A stretch of 64,000 nt of DNA, taken from positions 1 through 64,000 of the forward strand of contig JAEPRB010000042.1 in the NCBI GenBank assembly GCA_016758965.1, written 5' to 3'. The notes below the pieces were generated by a model. It did no database searches. It saw nothing but the letters and a program-made list of their open reading frames with translations, and was not told the DNA's origin. Positions 23,237-35,039 of this stretch are shown one piece after another. Each line of letters opens with the position of its first letter. Within the stretch, counting starts at the first letter, position 1. A program made the position numbers and the translations under genes. Source of the DNA: Circinella minor. Lineage: Eukaryota > Mucoromycota > Mucoromycetes > Mucorales > Lichtheimiaceae.

Positions 23237-23882
23237 TTATGCATATAATTTCCATTTGTATTTTAATCCTCCTCTAATTTCTACAGGTTTGCCATTTTCC
23301 ATCGTTCGTCCTAGAATCATATATAAATTACATAAACCCATTATTATTATTGAATAAATTTCATTATATATTGATAAAAACTTAGAAGTATATCACATTT
23401 ATTTATTTTTTTTACCTTTCAAAACTTGAACACCCCATGCACGACCATGTTTTAATCCCTAAATTTAATTATTTTTGAAAAAAATGAAAATATTATAGCG
23501 TAAATAATCCAAATTATAATACTTTTTTTTTTTTTTTTTTACTACATACAGGTTTTAAATGAACTTTAGTAACTTCATAATAACTATCTTTTAATGCTGG
23601 GTTATTAATGAATTTATTAGGTGCCTAATTATAAAAAAGAAAAAAAAATAAAAGGGTTAATTATGATTATATATTTTAGAATCGAATTTATTTATTTTTT
23701 GGTGAAATGATTTTGCCTTTTTGACATGCATGTGTGAGAAACAGAAAAGGAAACATTACCACGCGACTACCAACACCTAATTCAGGAAGAACACTTAAAG
23801 TTTCATATAAATTATTTCCACTTTTTGAAAATACGGATGGTTTTGGAGTAATTTTTGACAAGACTTCTCGAGCGACGTTCAT
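23237..23882 (-). CDS. Mitochondrial small-subunit ribosomal protein mS34-like, 4 exons, 104 aa
   Basis: Exons (5' to 3' on the minus strand) are 23882-23760, 23624-23550, 23458-23416 and 23310-23237. The conserved pattern of mS34 (MRP-S34 family) is visible: LPELGVGSRV, then YYEVTKVHLKP, then KHGRAWGVQVLKG. In animal mS34 the equivalent segments are LPxFGLGRxV, YWxLTxVxPD and HGKAWGxLTFKG. The protein ends soon after, at WKLYA, so it is a minimal version of about 100 residues against over 200 in animals. The role would be structural, in the mitochondrial 37S-type subunit. The upstream frame extends without an ATG, supporting the start at 23882. Assignment rests on motif memory. Confidence 0.72.
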
Positions 23883-26800
23883 TATGTTTTGTATTGTATA
23901 GAGTGACTGGACTGGACCGAGTTCAGTTAGGGCTAAAAAAAAAAACAAAAAACAAAAAACAAAAAAAAATCAAAGGCCTGGACGGAGTTCATTCTATTTC
24001 CGTTTTAGGAAAACATCAGCAAAACACAAACATTTCTTTCATTTTACTAAATGGTGATGGAATAAGATGGGCATGTAGATCAATAATACGTTAGCAATTC
24101 TATGTTAAACAATTCATTCATTAGAATTAAATAGTAATAATTAACAATATGAGAACAAGTTGGGCGTAATGTCTTCTTTCAGCTATCTTAGTTTAATACC
24201 AAGCCGAGATTTTTTATTATCTGCGTGCGGCGCACATAGTTAACTGTAATCAAATTAATACGTAATTCCCCTCCCCCAATATTGTTGCTATGGTTGTGGA
24301 TCATAGTTTTTTTTTATAAACTAGGAGTACACTTCTATCTTATCATAAAAAGGTTACCCGATCCTAATCATATTTTGATGATGATGATGATTAAACAGAC
24401 ACATTCGTGAGTGTTATTCATGATTTTGTTTATTTAAAATATATTTTCTATATTAATCTTAATTTTTTTTTTTATAATGTCTGTGACGTAGATTATGCAA
24501 TGTACTGTAACAACAGACCTCCACGCCCACTGATAAGCTTCGTATTATTCTTGCTGAGACTGATTTATGTTATCAAACTTTTTATTTTATGCATCATCAT
24601 TTCACTACGTATTTTTGTTTTTGACTTATCTACCTCATTTGATCATTATTTCAGTAAAAGTAAAAATTGATAATGAGAGAGACCAGCTGACACTCTCTAT
24701 TGATTTGCCACAACAACTAATAAAATAAATTGATAATATACTTTAATAAATATTATTTGTGTACGTACGTATAAAGTTTATTAACATATTTTACATATGC
24801 AAGTCATCGATCAGACATTTAATAATAATAATAATAATAAGAAATACATATTTCGTATTATTTACAAAACAATACGTTATTAATCGACAAAAATAAATTA
24901 AAAATACGTAGTGTTCATGCCATCATCATCATCATCATCCCCATTATTTATTGTCATATTGAGTCTATTTATTAAATTAATTAATAGACATCATTATCAT
25001 CATCTTTTATTTATGTGTTTTATTATATACACCCACGTTTTCAGCTGATGATGGTGTCATTGACTTGTGAACTTTTTTTTTTTTTTTTTTTTTTTGATAT
25101 TCATAAAGATTTCAATAAAACCCTTTTCGTTAAGATCTTTTTTCTTTTTTTTACTCGTGTGAAATACCCATCACATTCTATCTAAATGACAATTAAAAAA
25201 AAATCACTTTGAGTGGCGCTACCCATGAAAAAATGCAACACCATTTGTTGAAAAGCATAAGAAAGTTGCTGCTTTTCTTTTCTCTTTCATATTTTCACAC
25301 ACACACACACAACATAACATATAACACATGTACACATTTAACATAAACAGTTAATACACAGGAAAATTTTTCTTTAAAAGTATTCTACTTTCAGTATCGT
25401 GAGAAAAATAAATATATTTATTTTGCTTCTCCCTCCCTCCCGCCCTTCCCCCCCCCCAAATACCCATCCACCCGCCCGGGCACACATAACAAAAATAAAA
25501 TATGATTTACTTTTTTTAAAGTTTCACGCTAATAACTTTTTTATTTATCATGACAGCTAAAATATGAATGACGTTTCAAAAAAATCAATAATAATCAGAT
25601 TATTATTACCCGCCAAAAAAAAAAAAAGTAAGTAAATAATCAAATGATTTTTTCAATACCGAAAAAAGAGAATCAGTTGTTCCTGAATCTTCTAAACAAA
25701 CATACTTTTTGTATTTTGTATTGTTAGTACATCTATATATTGTAACGTTTATATAACAATAAGTCTTATTATTTTACGTATTTTTATTTTTAAAGTTAAT
25801 CTTCTAATATGTTTTAAGTAAATAGAAAAGAAAGAAAAGAATTCGGTTTTTTAAGATGGGGAAAAGGTTACTTTTTGTTCTTATATAATAAGTTGTTCTA
25901 TATTTATTCTAACTTATGAATAATAAAGTTTATATAAAAAAAAAGTTGTTTTGCATTTTACTATAATGATAATAATAATAAAGTGACGGTCCTGACCGAC
26001 TCAACAAATTTACATATAAAATGTTCTTTAAAGCAAGAGTTTTTTTTTTTTTTTTTTTTTTTTTTACATATTCAGTAGTTACACAACAACTAAATGTCAG
26101 ACGACCTTGAAAACAAATCTTTTGGAAGGAAAACCCAAACAAACAAAACTTTTGTATGACTTTATTAAAGTAAAAGTCAACACATTTTTTTTAACTTACT
26201 GATTTGGTATTAATGTAATTATCAACTTAGTATAGAAATTGCTATTCAGAATGTGTAACATGATAAATAATAGATCAAACTGATAAACTTTACTTTCTTC
26301 TTTATTACTATCATCAATGTATCTATTTTATAAAAGAGAGTACGTAAATAAAGGGACCAGACATTTAATATACGTACAGTATAGGTAGGTAAAACTCTAT
26401 TATATTTCATTGAGTCTGCGATACATGGGGAGTTGAAGAAGCATATATACAAAGAGGAAGATAAATGTATTAACTGAAATAAAAAAAAACCCTGTACGTA
26501 GGTTAAAATATAAATAAAGGTACACCACGAATCTTGTTGAGATTGAGTGAGGGTGAGAGGCGGAATACCCCATGCATTCTGTGGATTTGGTTTATCTTAT
26601 CAGAGTTGAGAAGAGTATAAATAAAAGAGTACCCAAGAATAATTGAAACGTTCTGTAATGTGGCTGTGTTCTTTCAGACATAATATTAGAACTTTCTAAA
26701 TGTTTTACTGTATATCATAAATCTATTTCCAACTTTTACTTCAACTAGTAACATATTTTTTTTTTCATAATTTTAATAAAACAACTTTCATGTAAAAATT

Positions 26801-26939
26801 AATAAACTTTTAGCTAATTGATGTTGGAAGAAATAAGAAAAAGGGGAATATCATATAGGAAAGAATTGAGTAGTGCTTAACAAATATATTGATATGATGT
26901 GTTATAGTGATGGTTATTTATAGGTAACATTATAGGTAT
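23883..26939. other. Intergenic region (3 kb), no supported gene
   Basis: AT-rich with long T and A runs (T20 near 25075, T25 near 26042), short (CATCAT)n and (CA)n tracts, and a C7 run near 25450. Frames such as 24407-24670 and 25930-26142 are hydrophobic or low-complexity translations of AT-rich DNA with no conserved look. Confidence 0.6.
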
Positions 26940-28186
26940 TTAAGCTTCATGGTTAAGAACTTCTACTTTGTTATAGGGCTTGGTAGGATCACCAGAAAAT
27001 GACGACGATTCATTTAAAGTGGATAAGCTCATTTTCAATCGACTCTTGCAAAGCAAAAGATCATGATAAAATGCAAAATACTCTTCACTCTTCATATCTC
27101 CAATATTCTTTATATCGATAAATTCAGTAAATAAACAAATTTCATCTCCTAATATATCGACAATGCGTAGAATCCGTTCCCTTTTCTTGGCAACAAAGGG
27201 TGCAAAAAAATCAAAATATTCATTATCTTTGGTACGGCCAAAGGAATGTGATCTATAAATGCTATATAAGTGAAAAAAAAAGTTTTAGTTATTGTTTCTT
27301 ATTTGCTTGTAATTTCAATATAAAAAGTTCATATATTTTCCCCCCTCACTGATAAATATATAAAGCATAAAGCCACTATTGTTATAAACTTACGACCAGG
27401 CAACTTTTTCGGATACAGGATCGATCACTTGTTTACGTAATTCTATTTCATAGTTTTCACCATATTTTTTTTGAAATCTGTGGTCGATTAATTTCATACG
27501 TCTACTGAGATCAACGAGAACCCAATTATAATACACTGGACTGGTTACACGAACATATTGTATTTGCGGATTTCTTATTCTTATAATTTCAATGATACTT
27601 TTAATCAAATCCTCTGTTTTCAACTTACGAAGTTCTTCGGCCTATACTCATATTTGTAAGAAACATTATAACCGTATTCGTTTATTTTTTTTTTTATTTA
27701 TATATCAAAAAAACACCATGAATGACTTACGGTTGTCACAGTTGATAACTGCATTGGTTCTATTTGTCCTTTTTCAGACTGAATGGTTTCCATTCTTTTT
27801 TTCAATTCATCCTTGGAACATAAGGAGATATACACGTTACTTTTGAATTCTAAGATATAAAAAAAAAAATGAGCTATTTAATCACACTATCACTTTTATC
27901 CTTTCTAATTTAACAATTATATACCCTTGACTTCTTGTTTCTCATCACTATTAGAAGTGGTATCATGATTTTTTTCTGTTGAATCAAAAGGATGTGATGA
28001 TGATGACGCCTGTTGTGTATTTTGACCTAAAGAAAGATTCTCTACTATTATATTAGAACTTTTTTTTTTTTTTTTTTGGTACGCGTCTAATTGTCTTTTT
28101 TTTTTTTTCAATCTTTGAATCTAGTTACCAATTTCTGAAGAAAAATCTGTTGAAAGTTTGTCGTCATTTATATTCGGACATGGCAT
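26940..28186 (-). CDS. Unknown tandem-duplicated family, member A, 5 exons, 282 aa
   Basis: Exons are 28186-28129, 28026-27925, 27849-27731, 27641-27394 and 27261-26940, with intron phases 1, 1, 0, 2. The N-terminal about 50 residues are Ser/Thr/Asn-rich and likely disordered. Two conserved blocks follow. Block 1 (about residues 55-175) contains FKSNVYISLCS, LSTVTTAEELRKL and YYNWVLVDLSRRM. Block 2 (about 176-282) contains FFAPFVAKKRERILRIVD, LGDEICLFTEFIDI and FYHDLLLCKSRLK. No transmembrane segment, signal peptide or known catalytic motif is seen. I do not recognise the family. The two genes upstream are clear paralogues with the same exon boundaries in the C-terminal half. Predicted to be a soluble, largely helical protein. 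Confidence 0.85.
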
Positions 28187-28427
28187 TTTGAACCAACTAA
28201 AACTTTCTGAAAAATTATCTATTTTTTTTCCCTCAACAATTAATTCATGTACATTTAGAAAAAAGAATTTAGAATAATTTTCAAAAAAAAGTTTGATTGT
28301 TTATTTTGATAAAATGATAAATTAACTATTTCCAAAAAAAAAGTACGCTCTTTCGGTCTTGTTTATTGTCTAGTAAGTTTATCTTGTTAAAAGTTGGTTG
28401 CAGCAATAATAATAAAAATAGAAATTA
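28187..28427. promoter_or_regulatory. Short spacer between paralogues A and B
   Basis: There are 241 bp between the stop of member B and the start of member A, both on the minus strand. It must carry the 3' end of B and the promoter and leader of A. It is AT-rich with A/T homopolymers; no defined motif is seen. Confidence 0.5.
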
Positions 28428-29977
28428 TTATTTGTAGTTTAGTAACTCGAACTTGTTATACGGTTGGCATGGATCACCTTTGAACCTCGATGTCTCTGTA
28501 ATGTCTCCCAACCTTTTTTTCAAACTGTCCTTACACAAGACAAGATCTTGATAAAATGCAACATAGTCATTACTACTCATATCTCCAATCATCTTCATGT
28601 CAATGGATTCTGTAAATAAACAAATTTCGTCACCAAAGATATCTACAACACGTAAAATCTTTTCTCTCTTTCTTGGTACGAAAGGTGCAAAATAGTCGAA
28701 AAATTCATTATCGCTTGTGATTCCAAATGCACCAGTCTTTGTAATACTATAATACATTATACATGTATGTAAAAAGTGTTGTTATTTATCATACTAATAA
28801 ACGTAACCAGTACATGTATTATGCAGTAATATCGATAAACAATTTATTACTTTCTAGCAACGTTTTTTTACTCTTTAAAAAAAATAAGGGCCTATTAAAA
28901 TTTGATGACTTACTGTACTGCGACTTCATTGGCAGCCTTCATAATTACTCGTCTTCGCAATTGTTCTTCGTATCCTTCTTGATATCTTCGAATAAATCGT
29001 TCTTCTACTAGTTCCATTCGGCGACAGAGATCAACAATAAGCCAATTGTAGTAAAATAAACATATATTTCGAAAATGACTCGTTTGTGGTTTTTTCACGC
29101 TAAATATTTCAATAATGCTATGAATCAAATCTGCTGTCTTGAGATATTGAAGCTCTTTGGCCTATAAAGAGATAAAGAATTGTTGTTGTTTAAATTTCAT
29201 TACGTATTAATATTCTTACGTGATTTTTCTTCTTGTTATAAATTATGTGCAATATTACAAATAACATAAGTTTTTATTATTATTATTATTATTTACCGTT
29301 GCTACAGTTGATAGTTGTATTGGTAAAATATCTTTCTTTTTTTCATCTAATATTTTTATCCTTTTATTTAACTCATGGCCAGAACACAAATATATATGCA
29401 AATTGGACCGAAACATGCCTACATGGAGCATTTGTATAATTAGCAAGCAATCAACAAATTTCTTTGATTGACTGTTTCTTTAAGAAAGAAAAAGGGTCGC
29501 TATCCTGGTTTTACTCACCAGCACTATTTTCTGGTATAGAGTCCGTACTGCTTGTGGTTTTATCTTTTGCACATGAACACGGAGACGATGTAAAGTTACT
29601 TTTGAATGATAAAATATCTACTAATGTATAAATATATCAATGCAGTAGATTTTGATAGTAATAGGAGTGATTATGTATACCTTTCGGCTGTTATTATTAC
29701 ATACCAACAGATGAAGATAAATCACTAATAACCGAGCTATTAGATTGTTGTTTGCTATAGTCGATAGTTGGTATCTTATCCCAGCTGCTCGTACCACCAG
29801 TAGTACAGGAAGAAGTTTCGGATTTTGACATTCTATGATTGCCTACATGTAAGAGGGTCACAAAAATAATATATATATAAAGGCGTTTGTTGATAAAAAA
29901 AAAGTGTGTATGGTATAACTATATAAAATGTTAATCTAAATTATAGTACTGCTACCGTCGTTGTTCTCTTCTTCCAT
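28428..29977 (-). CDS. Unknown tandem-duplicated family, member B, 6 exons, 316 aa
   Basis: Exons are 29977-29956, 29842-29705, 29620-29519, 29418-29297, 29161-28914 and 28746-28428. The third exon (102 nt) and fifth exon (248 nt) have exactly the lengths of the corresponding exons of member A, and the phases agree. The N-terminus (about 85 residues) is Ser/Thr-rich and divergent. Conserved blocks include FRSNLHIYLCS, LSTVATAKELQYLKT, YYNWLIVDLCRRMELV, FFDYFAPFVPRKREKILRVV, FGDEICLFTESIDM and FYQDLVLCKDSLKKRL. No known domain is recognised. The first donor (GTAGCA) is weak, so the very N-terminus is less certain; ATG at the MSKSE position in exon 2 is an alternative start. Confidence 0.83.
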
Positions 29978-30244
29978 GATGATCCGTTGACTATATTCAC
30001 AATTAAAAAAGGTAATAAGTAACAATACTCCTTAAAAAACGTTTTATTTTGTTGTTAGAAGATAAACATTGGACTGTGATTTTTAATAAATAAATAAAAA
30101 AACAGGTTTTTATCTTTTTATTTTTTAATTCGAAAAAAAAAAAAAAAACATTTTTCAATAATAGCATGTGAACTATATATGTTAATAAACTTTAATAACA
30201 AAATATGTAACAACAAACAAGGACAACAAAACAACTTGTTTTAT
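29978..30244. promoter_or_regulatory. Short spacer between paralogues B and C
   Basis: A 267-bp spacer between the stop of member C and the start of member B. AT-rich with an A16 run near 30132. Its length is close to that of the A-B spacer, as expected for tandem duplication units that carry their own promoters. Confidence 0.5.
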
Positions 30245-31607
30245 TTATTTATTTGATGTATAATCAGGATTAAGGAGAGTCATTTTGTTAAAGGGTTTAA
30301 TGGGATCACTTTTATCAAAAATAAAACGTAGATTTTCGATACGCGACTTTAAACTATCTTTGCACAAATTCAAATCATATACAAAATTTTGATATTCTTC
30401 TTCATCCATATCTCCAATTTCTTTCATATCAATGAATTCAGTAAAAAGGCAAATTTCATCACCAAACTGTTCAACAATGTTGAGCACTTGCGATCGTTTG
30501 TATTCAACAAATGGAGTAAAAAAATCAGCGTATTCTCCCTCCTCCTCCTCTAGTGTAGCATATACTTTTGTTCTTGCTATTGTATTGGGGTAGCCCGTAG
30601 GTCTAATACTAAAAATAGCATGTTTTTTTGTTACGTACTAGATATTTATATTTTAATTTATTCTTGTAAAATTTATTATAGGCTATTATTATTATTATTA
30701 TTACCCAATTACGAACGGATCATTAAACAAGTTTTCAATTACGTTACGCATCTCATGGTCTAGACGGCGAATGCCATGACGACGAATGATTTGTTTCCTT
30801 ATGAGGTTCACACGTCTACACAAATCTACAATAACCCAGTTATAATATGCAAGTTGCTTTTTCCGGTTTGTTTTTATGTGTGGGTTTGTTTTCGTGAATA
30901 TCATTTTTGTGCTCAAAAGCAAATCAGCAAAAATAATCTGCTTTAACTGGGACATCTGAAAATAAACATATATTTACGGTAGTGAATAATTGATCAAGAC
31001 ATACCATGATGAAAGAAAAACTTACTGTTTGTTGTGTTGTTAAATCATATGGGCTGAGTTTTGCTCGCTCTTCAGAAATTTTGGTACCTCGTTCGTGAAA
31101 TACTGTATCTTCATTATTCAGGTAAAATGCTTTTGAGCTTTTAAACACTGTTACTACTGGCAAACTACCATCGCTAACTTCTTCAGAGCATTGTTTTACA
31201 GCATCAGTAATATCAGTTTTGGATTTGTTATCATTGTTATTGGCATCAGTGAACATAATGCTATCGTTGTTGTTATCAGAGTCAAATACATTCCTGGATA
31301 TTACTATTGGTAATGATGAATGTAAATCCTATTGTTGAGAAGATATAAAAGTTAGCTTCGTGACTTTACTATTCTTGCTTTCTAGCCTCTGAAGAGAGAT
31401 ATGATGTTGTGCAGTAGCTATACGTATACGATCCGGGTACCTTATAGCAACTAGTAGACTGAGATAAATTCTTTTCTACGTAATAGTAAGAATGCTTTGG
31501 TTAGCCGTATACCTTTTCTTTTGTTTTTTACAAAATCCCTCAGCAACACCAAATGTATACAACATGAGAAATACACGAGGAATGTTATTATGATACTTAC
31601 TTCCCAT
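30245..31607 (-). CDS. Unknown tandem-duplicated family, member C, 5 exons, 319 aa
   Basis: Proposed exons are 31607-31601 (7 nt), 31475-31441, 31328-31026, 30955-30705 and 30608-30245. The last two introns sit at the same positions and phases (0 and 2) as in A and B. The third exon corresponds to two separate exons in A/B, so one intron differs. Family blocks are VFKSSKAFYLNNED, YYNWVIVDLCRRVNLIRKQI, FFTPFVEYKRSQVLNIVE, FGDEICLFTEFIDMKEIGDM and YDLNLCKDSLKSRI. This is the most diverged member. Exons 3-5 are solid. The 7-nt first exon and the GTACCC donor after exon 2 are the least certain parts. Function unknown. Confidence 0.8.
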
Positions 31608-33640
31608 GATACCAAGCTTCTTACAATGTTTTAAAATATAGGTGGAAAGATTGTTTTTATTTCAAAATACGTAGAAAAAAAAGGAAAGATTTTCCTGCTT
31701 ATTGAGTACTTTTCTTTTTATCCAAATAATTGCTCGACCACTAGTCACACGTGTTTCTCTGCCATTGAATAATCCAAATATTGACAAAAATTTGTTGTAC
31801 ATTGCTTATAACAATACAATAAACTTATTATATTAAACAAAATCTACATACTACATATAATCATGTTCTAGATGTGAGAATTGATTAAGGCCAATCCATG
31901 ATAAGCGGGGTGCATTGATTATTTCCAGCTTCTATATCATATTTTTGATATGCACGCCCGCGAAGCCACCATACCGTAAAGCGAAAAAGCAACAATATAT
32001 TTTTAAAATATAATTTAATGCTTCTAATCACTTGGAATTTGTGTTTTATAATGGTTATCTATACTTTTACAGCCATATTTTATTATTATTTTATAATATA
32101 ATACAAAGTTGATTATAATACTTTTAAGTTATAACAAATAAAAAAAAACAATGGTACTTTTTTACATTTGCTGTTTGTCGGTTCTTTTGATTTTGGTTTT
32201 GCACATGGACCCAACAATAGAGGTAGATAGACACACCGTTACATAAATCTTTCATGGGACTGTGACAGGTTAAAATACAAAATGTAGGAGCTTGATATAT
32301 ATGTAGAGTACGAAAGCTATGAACATAATTACAAGAGTGCTTCTCTTGGATGTCATGTCCCAGTTTGGCATAGTTTATATATATACACGATATCGTCTCT
32401 TATTATCAATACAAATAAAAAATAAGGCTACACAAATAGATAACACCCCTTTTTGTTTAATAATATCAATTAACAGTGGAAGCGCGTTCAATTGAACAGA
32501 GGTACTTTAATTATTCTACGTAAGTATTGAGGATATGTAATAATAGTATAATACTACTAATAGTAAGTAACAGTAATATACAACTACGTATTATTACTTC
32601 ACATTTCCTTCTTATTTTCGATCACCCTATGCACAAGCGTGTTTATAATTAAAAGCAAGGAGAGAGAAGGGAAAAAAACGTGAATAAAATGGAGCATTCA
32701 GAAATAAAAAAGTTAGTATGAATCGGTTGTAAATGGATACGTACAATAGGATATATAAGTCAATTTAAGCTATAAACCGTTCATTTTTAATTCTATTCTT
32801 TCCAAAAAATTGATTGATAATATGGTTTTGATTTTTGTTTGTTGGAAAATACTGTATTTAGCTTCAATTGATGCTAACAAACTTGTATTTTATTCAATTA
32901 TACGTACTGTATAAATCCTATTATATATAGCTAATTTTTTTATTGGTTCTTATAGATTAACTTGTCCACCTGTAATTGTTTTGACCGCATTCAATATTAA
33001 GAAAATAAACTAAGAATACATATAGACTATGTATTTTATTAATTCAAAATTGATTTTTTTTGTTGGTACCTTGTGGTGCACTTTCATCCACAATTCCATC
33101 CACACTAAAAAGTACAGTGTCGTTGTCTTTCTGTGAATACATCATACAAAAAAATGATATTTCTAAAATATAATTAACACGACGTTATGTAGCAATAAAA
33201 GAAGAATTGATAGACGTTATAAAGCCAAAATAGTATGTCATAGTCTTTGTGTTGGGTAGTGATAAAAAATTGGCTATTGTTTAGCTGGCGCCTATTTTTT
33301 TTTTCCTTTACTGCGGCAGGTGAATTTCTATAAAATATGCGCAGTCGAGCAAAAAAATGAAAAGTTTCTTCTCTTCTTTACTTCTTTCCATGGTTCTGGA
33401 GTCTACCTTACCATATTATGCGCGTCGTTTTTTTTTTCTTGACAAGAAAAGAAACTAGCATGCAGTCTTAACCTTATGGTTAATTTTTGGTAAAGGACCA
33501 GGAAAAAGTTTCAGGTAATTTCATAATTGCCGCCTCTTTTCCTTAACTTTTAAGAAAAAAAAAAACAGCAGCCTTTTTTTTTCTTTGACTTGTGGTTAGT
33601 CGCTTTATGGGTTTTTGGGAAAAAAAAAAAGAGGTTTGGA
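31608..33640. other. Intergenic region upstream of the paralogue cluster
   Basis: About 2 kb without a full gene. A single minus-strand exon-like stretch lies at about 33046-33142. The 33290-33600 part is T-rich and less AT-biased at its edges. No RNA gene is seen. Confidence 0.5.
33046..33142 (-). pseudogene. Isolated exon-like stretch, unknown
   Basis: Read on the minus strand, after a TTCACAG acceptor-like sequence, the frame gives KDNDTVLFSVDGIVDESAPQ followed by a short basic tail and TGA. The segment is protein-like but only about 30 codons. It could be the last exon of a dead gene or a chance frame. The NDTV part faintly resembles NNEDTVF in paralogue C, 1.9 kb away, which is too little to claim homology. 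Confidence 0.2.
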
Positions 33641-33649
33641 ACTTTTTTC

Positions 33650-34990
33650 CAACTTATGATTGTGTTTGTATTATTTTACGAATGCTGCTTGGTTCGCATG
33701 ATAATATAACTTTCATTACCCAAACGGTTCTTTTGAAACGATTGTTCTTGGACATGCCTCTTGTTTCCTTGACAAATTCGGTTCAACTCTTTTCGTAAGC
33801 TTGACATGTTCGGATTATTGATGTTTTCCATTGGTACACCTTGTTTTTCTTTTTTGGGGAATAACAAGGGAGGAAAATTGAGCTGATTATGGTATACAAG
33901 CTTCAATGGAATGGGTAAAATCCAAGTATGCATTGTGAAAGGGATTCAGTTACTTTATTGGTGAGTCTTTTTATTGGAGAATGTTCTTTCGTGGCATTCC
34001 GGTGCTGTTGTGTATTGTTAAGAATGAAGTTAGATGCTGCAACAATCTTTCTTCAGCAACTTTTCAAGTTGGCTACAATTCCTTCAGTTTGAACGGTTGT
34101 CATGGTTGAACAACCCGTTGCTGCAAATAACGATCGTTTTTATTTTTTCTTCATATTTTACAAAAGAAGGAAGTTTGTTGTGCTGGTTGCTAGCAGTACA
34201 CGCTTTTGATTTTGTGAAAGACCAAACAAGACTCGGGGGTTTACTATTTGTTACCAGGCATTTGCTCAGCAGTGACAGCATTGTCAAATCATTTCAACCA
34301 TAGTTGATAATTCACGTGCTTTCGGTTCGCTAATGCCTTACGGATACGCCCATTTTAACTGGGTAGGTGAAACGTTAGTCCAAGGCAAAGTTTCATCCAG
34401 TGGCAGCAATGCCTGTCATATTTCCTTTTTCAACAAGGTATCTACTTATTCCAACGGGTGGATGATCCCATCAGTGACATGGACCTTTGTATTTGGTGTG
34501 GTTTAAATTATCAACTGGATGACGGTGACTTGGTTTTTGAATTCAAGTTGAAGGGTTGTCACAAGTGGCCTGGATGAAAGTAATCCTTAAGCAACCTGGT
34601 GAACCCATTTTGTACCTCCTGCAAATTTCGTTCGATTCTGTCCAAGCGTACCAATTGATATGGGTCTGGTCAAATCAATATCAAGCGATAGTGTCAAAAT
34701 CAGTGATAGTTGTTGGAATTAAGGTACAAAGCAAAACCAGAAGTATGTTAACAAGCTGAATCTTGTGCTCTATATAATGTTGGTGAGGGCTGTGATTCGA
34801 ACATTTGGAGGATTTAATTTTAAACCAGTGTAGTATGACCTAAAGAAGACTATACATGTATTCTCGAGGAGGGTAATATAAGTGCGTGGTGTTGCAGGAT
34901 GTAAGTCTGAAATTGTTGGCGGGCAATTGATGACGGGTAATGAATGATAGGCAAGGATAACATTTGGCAAGATGGCGTGGCAAGAATAAT
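33650..34990 (-). pseudogene. Decayed minus-strand protein-coding region, unknown
   Basis: This segment is clearly less AT-rich than its surroundings, and several minus-strand frames show long protein-like stretches interrupted by stops and frame changes. Examples are NINNPNMSSLRKELNRI (frame 33933-33676), FAATGCSTMTTVQTEG and NNTQQHRNATKEHSPI (near 33980-34140), and VGISRYLVEKGNMTGIAA (near 34450). The pieces alternate among frames in a consistent minus-strand order, as expected of a gene eroded by indels. I do not recognise the family; a transposon protein is plausible. An imperfect repeat of about 30 bp (GGCAAGxATAAxxTTTGGCAAGAT) lies at about 34951-35010. Confidence 0.45.
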
Positions 34991-35039
34991 GTTTGGCAAG
35001 ATTACATTCTCATCCGTTCCTATTTGATAACGCGTCAAT

